DNA from: Desulfobulbaceae bacterium
GTDB lineage: Bacteria; Desulfobacterota; Desulfobulbia; Desulfobulbales; Desulfocapsaceae
DNA: 64,000 nucleotides
Reading direction: 5' to 3'
Assembly: GCA_024227155.1 (NCBI GenBank)
Contig: JAAELB010000101.1
Span: forward strand, 1-64,000
Under the pieces are notes generated by a model, which ran no database searches, was not told the origin of the DNA, and saw only the letters and a list, made by a program, of their open reading frames with translations. Positions 36,957 to 46,293 of the stretch are shown one piece after another (position 1 is the first letter of the stretch; each line of letters starts with the position of its first letter). Made by a program: the position numbers and the translations under genes.

Positions 36957-36990
36957 AATAAAAAAAGAAGGGAGCCGATAAACGGCTCCC
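36957..36990 (-). terminator. Rho-independent terminator of the 5S/12S operon
   Basis: GGGAGCCG / CGGCTCCC (36970-36977 with 36983-36990), followed on the minus strand by a long T run. It ends the operon that finishes with the 5S-biotin gene. Confidence 0.85.
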
Positions 36991-37074
36991 TCTACAGTGT
37001 AACATTTATTAGGCACTTTCAATCTCCCCCCTAGGAGTGGGAGGGGGAAGACATCTGTCCCTCATGGGTAATAT

Positions 37075-39045
37075 TTATGAAATCACGCAGAGCACAGCAC
37101 CCTTTGCAACACTGTCTCCACTTGCAAATTTAATACCCTGAACAGTACCGTCACAAGGTGCAGCAAGGGCATTTTCCATCTTCATGGCTTCCAGAACCAC
37201 AAGTGTTTCACCCTTCTTCACCGCGTCCCCTTCTTTCTTTTCATAGCTGACAATCATTCCAGGCATTGGTGCGAGGAGCAGAGTTCCATCAGCAGGTGCT
37301 GCGGCGGCTGGTTCAGCGGCAGCTGGAGCCGCTGCCGCTGCAGGGGCTGCCGCCGGAGCCGCGACAGGGGCTGCTGTTGAAGCTGCTGCCTGTGGAAGCG
37401 GAACCGCCTGCATTTCACCGGTCGGATCAACATCTACGTTAAAATATTCATTATCAACAAATACGTTGAAAGACCTGACATTTTGGGATTTCAGTGGTGC
37501 GTCTGCCTTTGCCTCAACGAGTTCGCCTGCCTTTGCCTTTCTGATAATTTCATCTTTCGCTTTCACTTCATCAAGGGTAATTGCCTTGACGCTCGCAGGT
37601 GGCTCGGACTTACCATATTTCCATTCCAGGAATTTTTTCCCTGTAACCGGGAACTGGGCATAGAGGATCAGATCGTCCATGTCAACTGCGAGATCGCCAA
37701 TCTCTTTCTTGGCGTTTTCTAATTCAGGTTCTAAAACCTCCGCAGGGCGACAAGTAATAGGTTCTTCACCCCGAGGATATCCGGCCAATGCCTTTTTCTG
37801 TACCTCTGGGTTAATAGGTACAGCCGTCTTTCCATAGAGACCATAACAGAGATCTTTTACCTGACCGGTAATCATCTTATAACGCTCATCCGGTGTATCA
37901 TGTAAGACGTTATTAACGGTCTGCACACCTACGATCTGGCTGGTTGGAGTAACGAGAGGAATCTGACCAAGATCCTTACGAACTTTTGGCAACTCTGTAT
38001 ACACATCGCCTATCTTATCCAGGGCATCCATATCGCGGAGCTGATTAACAAGATTCGAGAGCATTCCACCAGGGGTTTGATGGAGAAGAACATTAATATC
38101 GATGATTGAAATTTTAGAGTCATCTAACAGGTGCTTATACTTAGGCAGTACCTCTTTCTCCAAAACCTCATTAATCGCAGCAAGCTTACGGATATCAAAA
38201 CCTGTATCGCGATTGGTACCAAGGAGACTCATTACCATAGGCTCTACTGCTGCATGGGCAGTCCTGTATGCGTATGGAGTCATACAGGTATCGATTATAT
38301 CGACGCCAGCCTCAACCGCCTTCAGATGGGTCATAGGCGACATACCGGAGGTGAAATGACAGTGCAGGTGAATAGGAATTTTAACAGCCTTCTTCAGAGC
38401 CTTGATTAGCGGGTACGCATCATAGGGAGCCAGAAGACCTGCCATATCCTTAACACAAACAGAGTCAGCGCCCATATCTTCGAGAACTTTGGCTCTATCT
38501 ACATAATATTCAAGATTATAGACCTCACCGCCAAGGCGTGGCTCTGTCAGTGTATAACAGATACAACCCTGGAAATGTTTGCCACATTTTTTAATCTGTT
38601 TAACCACCGTTTCAAAGTTACGATAATCATTGAGTGCATCAAAGGTCCTGAAAATATCCATACCATTTTCTGCGGCTCTATCAACAAATGCATAGGCGAG
38701 ATCATCGGCATAATTCCGGTATCCCACCAGATTTTGGGCACGAAGCAACATTGAAAAAGGGGTTTTCTTAATGTATCTCTTCAAAGTACGCAGTCTTTCC
38801 CAAGGATCTTCATTGAGAAAACGGTGCATGGTATCAAAAGTTGCACCACCCCAGGTTTCTATTGCCCAAAAACCAATCTCATCCAACATCTCTGCAACCG
38901 GGATCATGTCCTCTGTTCGGCCCCGTGTAGCAAAAAGTGATTGATGTCCATCCCTTAAAGATAAATCCATAATCTTCAACGGGTTCTTAGCTGCAGGTCT
39001 GTCAGCATCATAATTCAATGGGGTAATCTTCACTTGATCGCTCAT
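37075..39045 (-). CDS. Pyruvate/oxaloacetate carboxyltransferase with biotin domain (5S type)
   Basis: A 656-residue protein with a PYC/OADA-type carboxyltransferase domain (DLSLRDGHQSLFATR, VCVKDMAGLL with the active-site Lys, HLHCHFTSGM with metal His), a conserved middle domain, an Ala/Pro linker (about residues 545-585) and a C-terminal biotinyl domain with K622 in LEAMKMENA. It moves CO2 between biotin and pyruvate/oxaloacetate. With the 12S-type subunit upstream it could form a transcarboxylase that couples methylmalonyl-CoA and pyruvate to propionyl-CoA and oxaloacetate, as known in Propionibacterium and proposed for Desulfobulbus. Alternatives: pyruvate carboxylase subunit B or oxaloacetate decarboxylase alpha. 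Confidence 0.9.
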   Translation of the reverse strand: MSDQVKITPLNYDADRPAAKNPLKIMDLSLRDGHQSLFATRGRTEDMIPVAEMLDEIGFWAIETWGGATFDTMHRFLNEDPWERLRTLKRYIKKTPFSMLLRAQNLVGYRNYADDLAYAFVDRAAENGMDIFRTFDALNDYRNFETVVKQIKKCGKHFQGCICYTLTEPRLGGEVYNLEYYVDRAKVLEDMGADSVCVKDMAGLLAPYDAYPLIKALKKAVKIPIHLHCHFTSGMSPMTHLKAVEAGVDIIDTCMTPYAYRTAHAAVEPMVMSLLGTNRDTGFDIRKLAAINEVLEKEVLPKYKHLLDDSKISIIDINVLLHQTPGGMLSNLVNQLRDMDALDKIGDVYTELPKVRKDLGQIPLVTPTSQIVGVQTVNNVLHDTPDERYKMITGQVKDLCYGLYGKTAVPINPEVQKKALAGYPRGEEPITCRPAEVLEPELENAKKEIGDLAVDMDDLILYAQFPVTGKKFLEWKYGKSEPPASVKAITLDEVKAKDEIIRKAKAGELVEAKADAPLKSQNVRSFNVFVDNEYFNVDVDPTGEMQAVPLPQAAASTAAPVAAPAAAPAAAAAPAAAEPAAAAPADGTLLLAPMPGMIVSYEKKEGDAVKKGETLVVLEAMKMENALAAPCDGTVQGIKFASGDSVAKGAVLCVIS

Positions 39046-39088
39046 TCTATGTCTCCTATTGCCTCAGCTTTTAACATTTTCAATTCTA

Positions 39089-39292
39089 TTAGAAACGTGT
39101 AAACGCTCTTATTTGGACTAATCTCCGCATTGCCATCATATCCTGACGACCACTCTGTCCCCAAGGACTAAACTGCGCTCTTTGTTGCTGCGCCTGAGCC
39201 TTTTGTTGCTCCTCAGCAGCAGCCTCTTCCTGTTGCATATAAAGGCTTACGGCTGCCAGAGCTGCGGCCATTTTCTTTTTCTTTCCTGCCAT
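39089..39292 (-). CDS. Small OadG-tail-like protein
   Basis: A 67-residue protein: a basic start (MAGKKKK), a short Ala-rich helix (MAAALAAVSLYMQQEE), a Gln/Ala/Glu-rich linker and SPWGQSGRQDMMAMRR with W44. The ending resembles the C-terminal tail of OadG/MmdD subunits (compare SPAWNRAGIIEQMNSR of the 29513 gene), but there is no transmembrane helix. I chose the ATG at 39292 because GGTGAG lies just before it. It is 43 nt upstream of the 5S-biotin gene. I infer a soluble assembly subunit for the carboxyltransferase complex. Confidence 0.65.
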   Translation of the reverse strand: MAGKKKKMAAALAAVSLYMQQEEAAAEEQQKAQAQQQRAQFSPWGQSGRQDMMAMRRLVQIRAFTRF

Positions 39293-39452
39293 CAACTCAC
39301 CCATTGATTAATAGTTTTAATATCGCCAATAATAGTCAAACGGTTCGGTATTCGTTTTGGGTGACACGAAACATCCCTGCTCTATTAGTGCCTAGCTTCT
39401 GAAAACTCGTCTATTAGTACCCTCTTGAGGGAGGTTAGACAAGATACCCTTT

Positions 39453-39737
39453 TTAAGAACTGTACATGGCATACTCTGTTTCTTCGCCAAGGATCTTGTC
39501 AATTTCTGTCTGAATCTCAATTCGTTTAGGATCATTGACCCACGTATTCCAATCCTCTACAGATCTCCAGGAGCTGATAACCATACATTCATCTTTCTTA
39601 TCAATTCTCCCAAGGGTCTCTCCTGAAATATAGCCAGGTTGCTCAAGGGTTAGAGCGCGTAATCTTTTTAGTAAAATGGTCAGCTCAACAACACTTTCAG
39701 ACTGAACTTTTCTTTTAATGAAAATTTTCACCGTCAT
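39453..39737 (-). CDS. Antibiotic biosynthesis monooxygenase (ABM)-fold protein
   Basis: A 94-residue ferredoxin-like-fold protein of the ABM/DUF family. It starts MTVKIFIKRKV, has LEQPGYISGETLGRIDKKDECMVISSWRSVEDWNTWVNDPKR, the usual ABM core, and ends EETEYAMYSS. These small dimeric proteins include quinol monooxygenases and heme-degrading enzymes, but many have no known activity. Its place inside a carboxyltransferase operon (37 nt after the 12S gene) is unexplained. Fold call good, role unknown. Confidence 0.75.
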   Translation of the reverse strand: MTVKIFIKRKVQSESVVELTILLKRLRALTLEQPGYISGETLGRIDKKDECMVISSWRSVEDWNTWVNDPKRIEIQTEIDKILGEETEYAMYSS

Positions 39738-39774
39738 GCGATTCTCCTTTTATACGGTCAAACTGAACTGAAAT

Positions 39775-41325
39775 TTATAGAGGGATATTTCCATGTTTTT
39801 TCATTGGGTTAGTGTCACGCTTATTATCGAGCAATCCCAGAGCCCGGACGATTCTAGCACGTGTATTGGCAGGCTCAATGATATCATCAATATATCCACG
39901 CTGGGCTGCGACATAAGGATTCGCAACCTTGCCCTGATATTCTTTTTCCTTTTCAGCAAGAAATGCCTTAGGATCATCTGAGTCCCGCGCATCTTTTCCA
40001 TGGAGAACCCCGGAAGCACCTTTCGCACCCATTACTGCTATTTCAGCACCTGGCCAGGCATAGTTAATATCGCCCCTCAGATGTTTGGAGGACATAACAC
40101 AATATGCTCCACCATATGCCTTTCTGGTAATAACGGTAACCTTTGGAATCGTCGCTTCCGCATACGCATACAGAATTTTGGCACCATTTCTGATAACTCC
40201 GCCATATTCCTGCGCGGTTCCTGGCAAAAAGCCTGGAACATCAACAAAGGTGACAACGGGGATATTGAAACAGTCACAAAAACGTACAAATCTGGCAGCT
40301 TTTACAGATGAATCAATATCCAGGACTCCAGATAAATGCAGGGGTTGATTAGCTACTATGCCAACTGGAACGCCACCATACCTGGCAAAACCGATGATAA
40401 TATTAGGAGCAAAATTTGCTTTGATTTCAAAAAAATCGTTATTATCCACCGTCTGAAGAATAACTTCCTTCATGTCATAGGCTGAATTTGGATTATCAGG
40501 TATCAGTGCGTTCAACCCCGCTGATGATCGTACAATAGGATCTTCAGTTGGAATAACAGGGGGATTTTCTAAATTATTTTGAGGCAGAAAAGAGAGTAAC
40601 CTTCGTATGTATTCGATGGCATCCGCCCCTGAAGTAGCAGGATAATCGGACACTCCACTCTTGCTTGAGTGCATTGCAGCTCCACCGAGTTCTTCAGTTG
40701 TTACATCTTCATGGGTAACAGACTTTACAACTTTTGGCCCTGTCAAAAACATATAGGACTGATCCTGCACCATAATGACGAAATCTGTCAATGCTGGAGA
40801 ATATACGGCTCCTCCGGCACATGGGCCAAAGATTGCTGAAATTTGCGGAACAACCCCTGACGCCATGACGTTACGTTGGAATATCTCTGAAAAACCAGCA
40901 AGACTCTCAATACCTTCCTGAATCCGTGCTCCACCGGAATCACCAAGTCCAATAACCGGCGCACCATTTTTCATTGCAAGATCCATCACCTTGCAAATTT
41001 TTTCTGCCATAGTCTCAGACAGAGAACCACCCAACACTGTGAAATCCTGGGCATAAACATACACAATACGTCCATCTACCGTTCCATGCCCTGTTACAAC
41101 TCCATCTCCGAGGAATTTCTGATTTTCCATGCCAAAATCCGTGCATCTATGGAGTTTAAACATGTCAAATTCCTCAAAAGAACCGTTGTCCAACAACAGG
41201 TCTATGCGCTCCCGGGCGGTCATACTTCCCTTTGCATGCTGTCTATCAATCCGCGCTTGACCACCACCGAGTTTTGCTTCTTCTCTCAGTTTTTTTAAGT
41301 GCTCCAGCTGTTCATTAGTATTCAT
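39775..41325 (-). CDS. Acyl-CoA carboxyltransferase, methylmalonyl-CoA 12S / PccB type
   Basis: A 516-residue carboxyltransferase paralogous to mmdA at 27951. Motifs: [52 protein letters not shown] and [30 protein letters not shown] chose ATG 41325, preceded by AAGGAG. Being in one operon with a 5S-type biotin protein it probably is the acyl-CoA half (12S) of a transcarboxylase; propionyl-CoA carboxylase beta is the alternative, but no biotin carboxylase gene is in the window. Confidence 0.9.
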   Translation of the reverse strand: MNTNEQLEHLKKLREEAKLGGGQARIDRQHAKGSMTARERIDLLLDNGSFEEFDMFKLHRCTDFGMENQKFLGDGVVTGHGTVDGRIVYVYAQDFTVLGGSLSETMAEKICKVMDLAMKNGAPVIGLGDSGGARIQEGIESLAGFSEIFQRNVMASGVVPQISAIFGPCAGGAVYSPALTDFVIMVQDQSYMFLTGPKVVKSVTHEDVTTEELGGAAMHSSKSGVSDYPATSGADAIEYIRRLLSFLPQNNLENPPVIPTEDPIVRSSAGLNALIPDNPNSAYDMKEVILQTVDNNDFFEIKANFAPNIIIGFARYGGVPVGIVANQPLHLSGVLDIDSSVKAARFVRFCDCFNIPVVTFVDVPGFLPGTAQEYGGVIRNGAKILYAYAEATIPKVTVITRKAYGGAYCVMSSKHLRGDINYAWPGAEIAVMGAKGASGVLHGKDARDSDDPKAFLAEKEKEYQGKVANPYVAAQRGYIDDIIEPANTRARIVRALGLLDNKRDTNPMKKHGNIPL

Positions 41326-41390
41326 CGCGTCTCCTTGAAACAAAATTCACAGTAGCATTATCAAGTCTTACTAAAATCTGACCTCACTAA

Positions 41391-42263
41391 TCAGGAAAAC
41401 GCCTCTTTACACAATCTTCCAAGAGAGCCTAAGTCCTCACAGACGTAGAGTCCACATTCCTGCATTGCAGCAATTTTTGCGGATGCAGTTCCCTGCCCAC
41501 CACTAACGATGGCACCGGCATGACCCATTCTTCTTCCAGGAGGAGCTGTGAGTCCTGCGATAAACCCGACAACGGGTTTTTTCATATTTGCTTTTATCCA
41601 CGCTGAGGCTTCTTCTTCTGCATTACCACCGATTTCACCGACCATTACCACAGCTTCAGTTTCGGGATCATCGTTGAACGCTTTCAGGCAATCAATAAAG
41701 CCTGTTCCGTTCACTGGATCTCCACCGATACCAACGCAGGTGGTTTGACCAAGACCCACCTCAGTCAACTGGTGTACAACCTCATAGGTTAATGTTCCTG
41801 AGCGTGACACCACACCAACAGGACCACCTGCGGTGTGAATCGGTCCTGGCATAATACCGATTTTACATTCACCAGGGGTGATTATTCCTGGGCAGTTAGG
41901 ACCAATTAGTCTTGTGTTTTTCATGGCAAGATAATTTTTTATCTTGAGCATATCCATCACCGGGACACCCTCTGTGATACACACAATTAACTCAATCCCT
42001 GCATCAACAGCCTCTAGAATTGCATCTGCCGCAAAAGGAGGTGGAACCAAAATCATAGATGCATCAGCTCCAGTTGCGTCTTTTGCTTCCTGCACTGTAT
42101 TAAAAACAGGTACAGCATCCATGGTCTGCCCACCTTTACCCGGTGTAACCCCTGCGACCACTTTGGTTCCATACTCAACGCATTGTCTGGTATGAAACTG
42201 CCCTTCCTTGCCAGTGATACCCTGAACAAGGACACGTGTTTGGGAATTAACTAAAATGCTCAT
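41391..42263 (-). CDS. sucD: Succinyl-CoA synthetase alpha subunit
   Basis: A 290-residue CoA-ligase alpha subunit. The CoA site is in [15 protein letters not shown], with [20 protein letters not shown] and the phosphorylated active-site His in [17 protein letters not shown]. With SucC it interconverts succinyl-CoA and succinate with ATP or GTP, linking the mutase to the succinate pool. It is 268 nt downstream of sucC with no clear terminator between them. Confidence 0.95.
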   Translation of the reverse strand: MSILVNSQTRVLVQGITGKEGQFHTRQCVEYGTKVVAGVTPGKGGQTMDAVPVFNTVQEAKDATGADASMILVPPPFAADAILEAVDAGIELIVCITEGVPVMDMLKIKNYLAMKNTRLIGPNCPGIITPGECKIGIMPGPIHTAGGPVGVVSRSGTLTYEVVHQLTEVGLGQTTCVGIGGDPVNGTGFIDCLKAFNDDPETEAVVMVGEIGGNAEEEASAWIKANMKKPVVGFIAGLTAPPGRRMGHAGAIVSGGQGTASAKIAAMQECGLYVCEDLGSLGRLCKEAFS

Positions 42264-42531
42264 TTTTTTCCTTTACAAGTGAATTATCCTATACACCAAC
42301 TAGATGACAGGCAAGCTACCTTACGCCCGGTACAGCCAGCCAGCACATCAATATATTTTCTTAACGATAACAGTATTTTTGATACTTGGTGTAATATTTT
42401 CAACCAACCCCGCCATTACCTCTAAACAAAACAGTTATCTCCCTGCTTGGCATTTTCCCACTTACAGTTAATGATTAGTATGTGTTGGATACGGAGTTGT
42501 ATTTGATTTCAATTTTAGAGTAATGCAACAA

Positions 42532-43689
42532 TCAGGCAACAATTTCTGCTACTTTCTTTGCAGCGTCAGCTAAATCAGCTGCGTTGATTAACTTCAGCCC
42601 AGATTCAGCGAGTATACGACGGCCTTCTTCCACATTGGTTCCTTCCATCCTCACAACAACAGGTACAGATAAGTTGATTTTTTCTGCGGCCTGCACTACA
42701 CCTTGTGCCAGAACGTCACATCGAAGAATTCCACCAAAGATATTGATAAGAATACCCTTCACTTTACTGTCGCTTAGAATGATTCTAAAACCATTTTCTA
42801 CCATTTCCGCATCTGCACCGCCTCCTACATCGAGGAAGTTTGCCGGATCAGCACCCGCCTGCTTGATAATATCCATAGTCGCCATGGCAAGCCCTGCCCC
42901 GTTGACCATGTTACCGACGTTACCATCAAGATTAATGTAGTTGAGATTGAATTTTGCAGCTTCAGCTTCCGCAGCATCCTCTTCATTGGGATCATGCATT
43001 TCAACAACGTCTGGATGTCTGAAGAGTGCATTCGAGTCAATATCAACCTTGGCATCAAGGGCAATAATGTTATCATCTTCTGTTATAATAAGTGGATTTA
43101 TTTCAAGCATCGAACAATCATAGTCAACAAAGAGGTTATAGAGGTTTCTTAAGATACCACCGAACTCTTTCTTCACAGCTTTATCCAATTCGAGACCAAA
43201 CATTACCTGATTCAGGTGATAGCCCTTAATCCCTGTAACAGGATTAATTGGAACTTTAATGATTCTTTCAGGAGTCTTTTCTGCAACTTCTTCAATATCC
43301 ATACCACCGTCCTGGCTGGTTACAATGGTAATTGTTGCAGTTGCACGATCAGGGATGATCGAGAGGTACATTTCTTTTTTAATTGCCACACCTTTTTCAA
43401 CCAGAACAGTCTTAACCAGCCGTCCCTCTGGCCCGGTCTGTTTGGTCACAAGCGTCATTCCAAGAATAGCCTCTGCTGCCTGTTTTAATTCTTCAGCATT
43501 CTTAACTATTTTGACCCCGCCACCTTTCCCACGTCCACCTGCATGGATTTGAGCTTTGACTGCAACCGGAAGGCCAAGTTTTTCAGCAGTATCCTCTATT
43601 CCCTGCACCGTTGTAGATACACCACCTTCAAGAGTTGGAACCTTATATTTGCGAAACAGTTGTTTCGCCTGGTATTCATGGATCTTCAT
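42532..43689 (-). CDS. sucC: Succinyl-CoA synthetase beta subunit
   Basis: A 385-residue ATP-grasp subunit. N-terminal MKIHEYQAKQLFRKYKVPTLEG, KAQIHAGGRGKGGGVK in the nucleotide site, LEINPLI and the metal ligands nearby, and GGILRCDVLAQG near the C-terminus. Length is standard. A terminator (43743-43776) separates it from acs upstream, so it needs its own promoter in a short gap. Confidence 0.95.
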   Translation of the reverse strand: MKIHEYQAKQLFRKYKVPTLEGGVSTTVQGIEDTAEKLGLPVAVKAQIHAGGRGKGGGVKIVKNAEELKQAAEAILGMTLVTKQTGPEGRLVKTVLVEKGVAIKKEMYLSIIPDRATATITIVTSQDGGMDIEEVAEKTPERIIKVPINPVTGIKGYHLNQVMFGLELDKAVKKEFGGILRNLYNLFVDYDCSMLEINPLIITEDDNIIALDAKVDIDSNALFRHPDVVEMHDPNEEDAAEAEAAKFNLNYINLDGNVGNMVNGAGLAMATMDIIKQAGADPANFLDVGGGADAEMVENGFRIILSDSKVKGILINIFGGILRCDVLAQGVVQAAEKINLSVPVVVRMEGTNVEEGRRILAESGLKLINAADLADAAKKVAEIVA

Positions 43690-43742
43690 ATAAAATCGTC
43701 CTAAGAAAATGGAGCGGGATTTGCCCTACCCCGTAAAGTTGT

Positions 43743-43776
43743 AAAAAAAAGGCAGCTGTCTTTTCAGGCAGCTGCC
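43743..43776 (-). terminator. Rho-independent terminator of acs
   Basis: GGCAGCTG / CAGCTGCC (43751-43758 with 43769-43776), followed on the minus strand by eight T. It uncouples acs from the sucCD-12S-5S genes. Confidence 0.88.
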
Positions 43777-43790
43777 GGTTCATCCAATTA

Positions 43791-45686
43791 TTACTTCTTC
43801 ACATAACCCATTTGCGTCAAGGTATCAGTGATCTCATCCAAAATGACCGGATCATCAATGGTTGACGGCATTTTATAATCTTTATTATTGGCGATGGAAC
43901 GCATGGTTCCACGCAGAATCTTACCTGATCTGGTTTTAGGTAGTCGGGCTACCTGACAGGCATCACGGAAACATGCGATTGGTCCGATGGATTCGCGGAC
44001 CATCTTCACCAGTTCGTCTTTAATCTCATTGCCATCGCGGGTGACACCGGCCTTAACAACAAAGAAACCCACAGGCAGCTGGCCTTTGAGTTGATCGTCC
44101 GCACCAAATACCGCACACTCTGCAACATCCGGATGGTTAGAGATAATCTCTTCCATGGCACCAGTAGAGAGACGATGACCTGCGATATTAATTACGTCAT
44201 CCATTCTACCCATGACATAAACATAGCCATCCTCATCAATATAACCACCATCACTGGTCTCATAGAAACCAGGGAATTTAGTCATATACGATTTAATAAA
44301 TCGCTCTTCATTTCTCCACAGCGTGACGAGTGTACCTGGAGGCAGCGGCAGCTTAACAACAATATTACCCTCAGTACCTTTAGGTACTGATTCTCCATCA
44401 TCATCAACACAACGAACATCCCAACCAGGCATTGCCTTGGTCGGAGAACCTTCCTTCACAGGGAGTTCTTCGATTCCACGACAGTTACCAACAATTGCCC
44501 AACCGGTCTCAGTCTGCCACCAGTGATCTATTACGGGGACACCAATGAGGTCTTCTGCCCAATGCAGGGTATCAGGATCTGTACGTTCACCTGCAAGATA
44601 GAGACAATCGAAACATGAAGTATCGTACTTAGCAAACAACTCACCTTTTGGATCTTCTTTCTTAATCGCTCTAAAGGCTGTCGGTGCGGTAAAGAGACAC
44701 TTGACCTTATGCTCTGAAATAACTCTCCAGAAAGCACCCGCATCTGGAGTCCCAATAGGCTTTCCTTCATAGAAAACAGTCGTGGAACCCTGAATCAGAG
44801 GTGCATATACAATATAAGAGTGACCAACAACCCAACCAACATCCGATGCAGACCACCAGACATCACCCGGATCGATGTTATAGAGATTTTTCATGGTCCA
44901 ATGCAGAGCCACCGCATGACCTCCATTGTCTCTTAAAACACCCTTAGGCATTCCTGTGGTCCCGGAGGTATAGAGGATATAGAGAGGGTCTGTTGCTTCA
45001 AGCTCTACACATCCTACGGGTTTACTGTTGGCAAGCAGATCTTTCCAGTCTTTATCACGCCCGTCTATCATTGTTGAGGTGACAAAATCACGTTGATATA
45101 CAACAACATTTGAAACTTCATGGGTTGATTGTTCTATTGCACTATCAACAAGCGGTTTATACGCAAGAGTCTTGGTTCCCTCAATGGCACCTGAGGCGGT
45201 GATGAGCACCTTTGGCTGTGCATGGTCAATACGAATTGCGAGTTCATGGGGGGCAAAACCACCAAATACCACTGAATGCACTGCTCCAAGCCTGGCGCAA
45301 GCTAGCATTGCTACAGCAGCTTCCGGAATCATAGGCATATAGATGACTACTGTATCACCTTTTTTTACGCCTAAATCTGCAAGACCACCAGCAAAGGTTG
45401 ACACCTCATCAAGCAGCTCTTTATAACTAATTTTACGAATAGTATTTGTTACGGGACTGTCATAGATGATAGCAGTTTGATCAGCACGCCCATTTTCTAC
45501 ATGTCGATCTATAGCGTTATAGCAGGTGTTCATCTTCCCGCCTTGAAACCATCGATAAAAAGGAGGTTTCGAATCATCCAAGACCTTATCGCACTCTTTG
45601 TACCAGGTGATGCCCTTTGCAGCTTCACCCCAAAATTCTTCAGGATTCTCTATGCTTTGTTGAAATACCGCATCAAACTTGCCCAT
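43791..45686 (-). CDS. AMP-forming acetyl/propionyl-CoA synthetase 1
   Basis: A 631-residue acyl-CoA synthetase of the Acs/PrpE family. Adenylation motifs: YTSGTTGMPKGVLRDNGGHAVAL, DVWWSASDVGWVVGHSYIVYAPL, WWQTETGWAIVGN and MGRMDDVINIAGHRLSTGAMEE; the C-terminal lysine K589 in RSGKILRG is the usual site of regulatory acetylation. GGHAVAL and the absence of the N-terminal extension found in the second paralogue favour the propionyl-CoA synthetase (PrpE) side, but I cannot separate acetate from propionate by eye. I chose ATG 45686 with GGAG; the frame is open to 45821. Candidate GTAAC operators lie upstream. Confidence 0.9.
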   Translation of the reverse strand: MGKFDAVFQQSIENPEEFWGEAAKGITWYKECDKVLDDSKPPFYRWFQGGKMNTCYNAIDRHVENGRADQTAIIYDSPVTNTIRKISYKELLDEVSTFAGGLADLGVKKGDTVVIYMPMIPEAAVAMLACARLGAVHSVVFGGFAPHELAIRIDHAQPKVLITASGAIEGTKTLAYKPLVDSAIEQSTHEVSNVVVYQRDFVTSTMIDGRDKDWKDLLANSKPVGCVELEATDPLYILYTSGTTGMPKGVLRDNGGHAVALHWTMKNLYNIDPGDVWWSASDVGWVVGHSYIVYAPLIQGSTTVFYEGKPIGTPDAGAFWRVISEHKVKCLFTAPTAFRAIKKEDPKGELFAKYDTSCFDCLYLAGERTDPDTLHWAEDLIGVPVIDHWWQTETGWAIVGNCRGIEELPVKEGSPTKAMPGWDVRCVDDDGESVPKGTEGNIVVKLPLPPGTLVTLWRNEERFIKSYMTKFPGFYETSDGGYIDEDGYVYVMGRMDDVINIAGHRLSTGAMEEIISNHPDVAECAVFGADDQLKGQLPVGFFVVKAGVTRDGNEIKDELVKMVRESIGPIACFRDACQVARLPKTRSGKILRGTMRSIANNKDYKMPSTIDDPVILDEITDTLTQMGYVKK

Positions 45687-46293
45687 AATTACTCCTTTTG
45701 GTCTGAATTTTAGTCCATCCACCAATCTCCACAAAAAGATATACCGCATTAGCAACTTGACTTCAACCGTTAAATTAAACATCGTTACACTTGTTTTCTG
45801 GGGAAAGCAACGGACTAACAAATATTCCCCTTAACATTCAACACTTTACCACTGGTCACCCACAACAGATAGTATTAATTATTTTTTCCCATTGCATGGA
45901 GTTTACGGGTCTCTGTTATCTAGCAGTAAACGTTTATTAAGTTCAGTTTTACAATATGTTACACCCACCGCCTTCACTATATCACCCCAGTAACGGAACA
46001 TTGTTACACTAAATACATCATTCCAAATTGACTTTATTCGTCACTTCAATTAATTTTATAATCTTATGATATTGTCAAGATTGGGGAACATGCGAGATAA
46101 TGGTTCTTATCACCCTGTTATACTGATGTTATTATGACAGATATTTCGTTTATCCCCGGCGGAGCTTATAATTACGACAATGAATAACAGTCATAAATTA
46201 TATAGATACAAAAAAAAGGGTAGGTAATATCATTCTTACTACTTATTTTCATCCAATTCCAATCGCAAAAATTTAATTTTCAGAATTCCAATA
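45687..46293. promoter_or_regulatory. Divergent regulatory region, acs / sensor kinase
   Basis: A 607-nt AT-rich region. Two matches to the operator core are visible: TAAACATCGTTAC at 45776-45788 (10/13 in reverse orientation) and GGAACATTGTTAC at 45996-46008 (12/13). A half site, ATGTTAC, is at 45956-45962. No promoter could be fixed with confidence. Confidence 0.5.
45996..46008. promoter_or_regulatory. Near-consensus operator upstream of acs (site 3)
   Basis: GGAACATTGTTAC matches the reverse complement of the 13-mer upstream of both tetR genes at 12 of 13 positions. It lies 310 nt from acs and 286 nt from the sensor kinase gene. Confidence 0.5.

Noticed and set aside
39380..39425. TCTATTAGTGCC and TCTATTAGTACC as further copies of the hairpin repeat
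   Set aside because: Only the outer box partly matches; there is no paired box and no shared loop, so the evidence is too weak.
45950..45965. ACAATATGTTACA as another operator copy upstream of acs
   Set aside because: Only one half site (ATGTTAC) matches and the spacing of the other half is wrong; it is kept as a half site in the region note.
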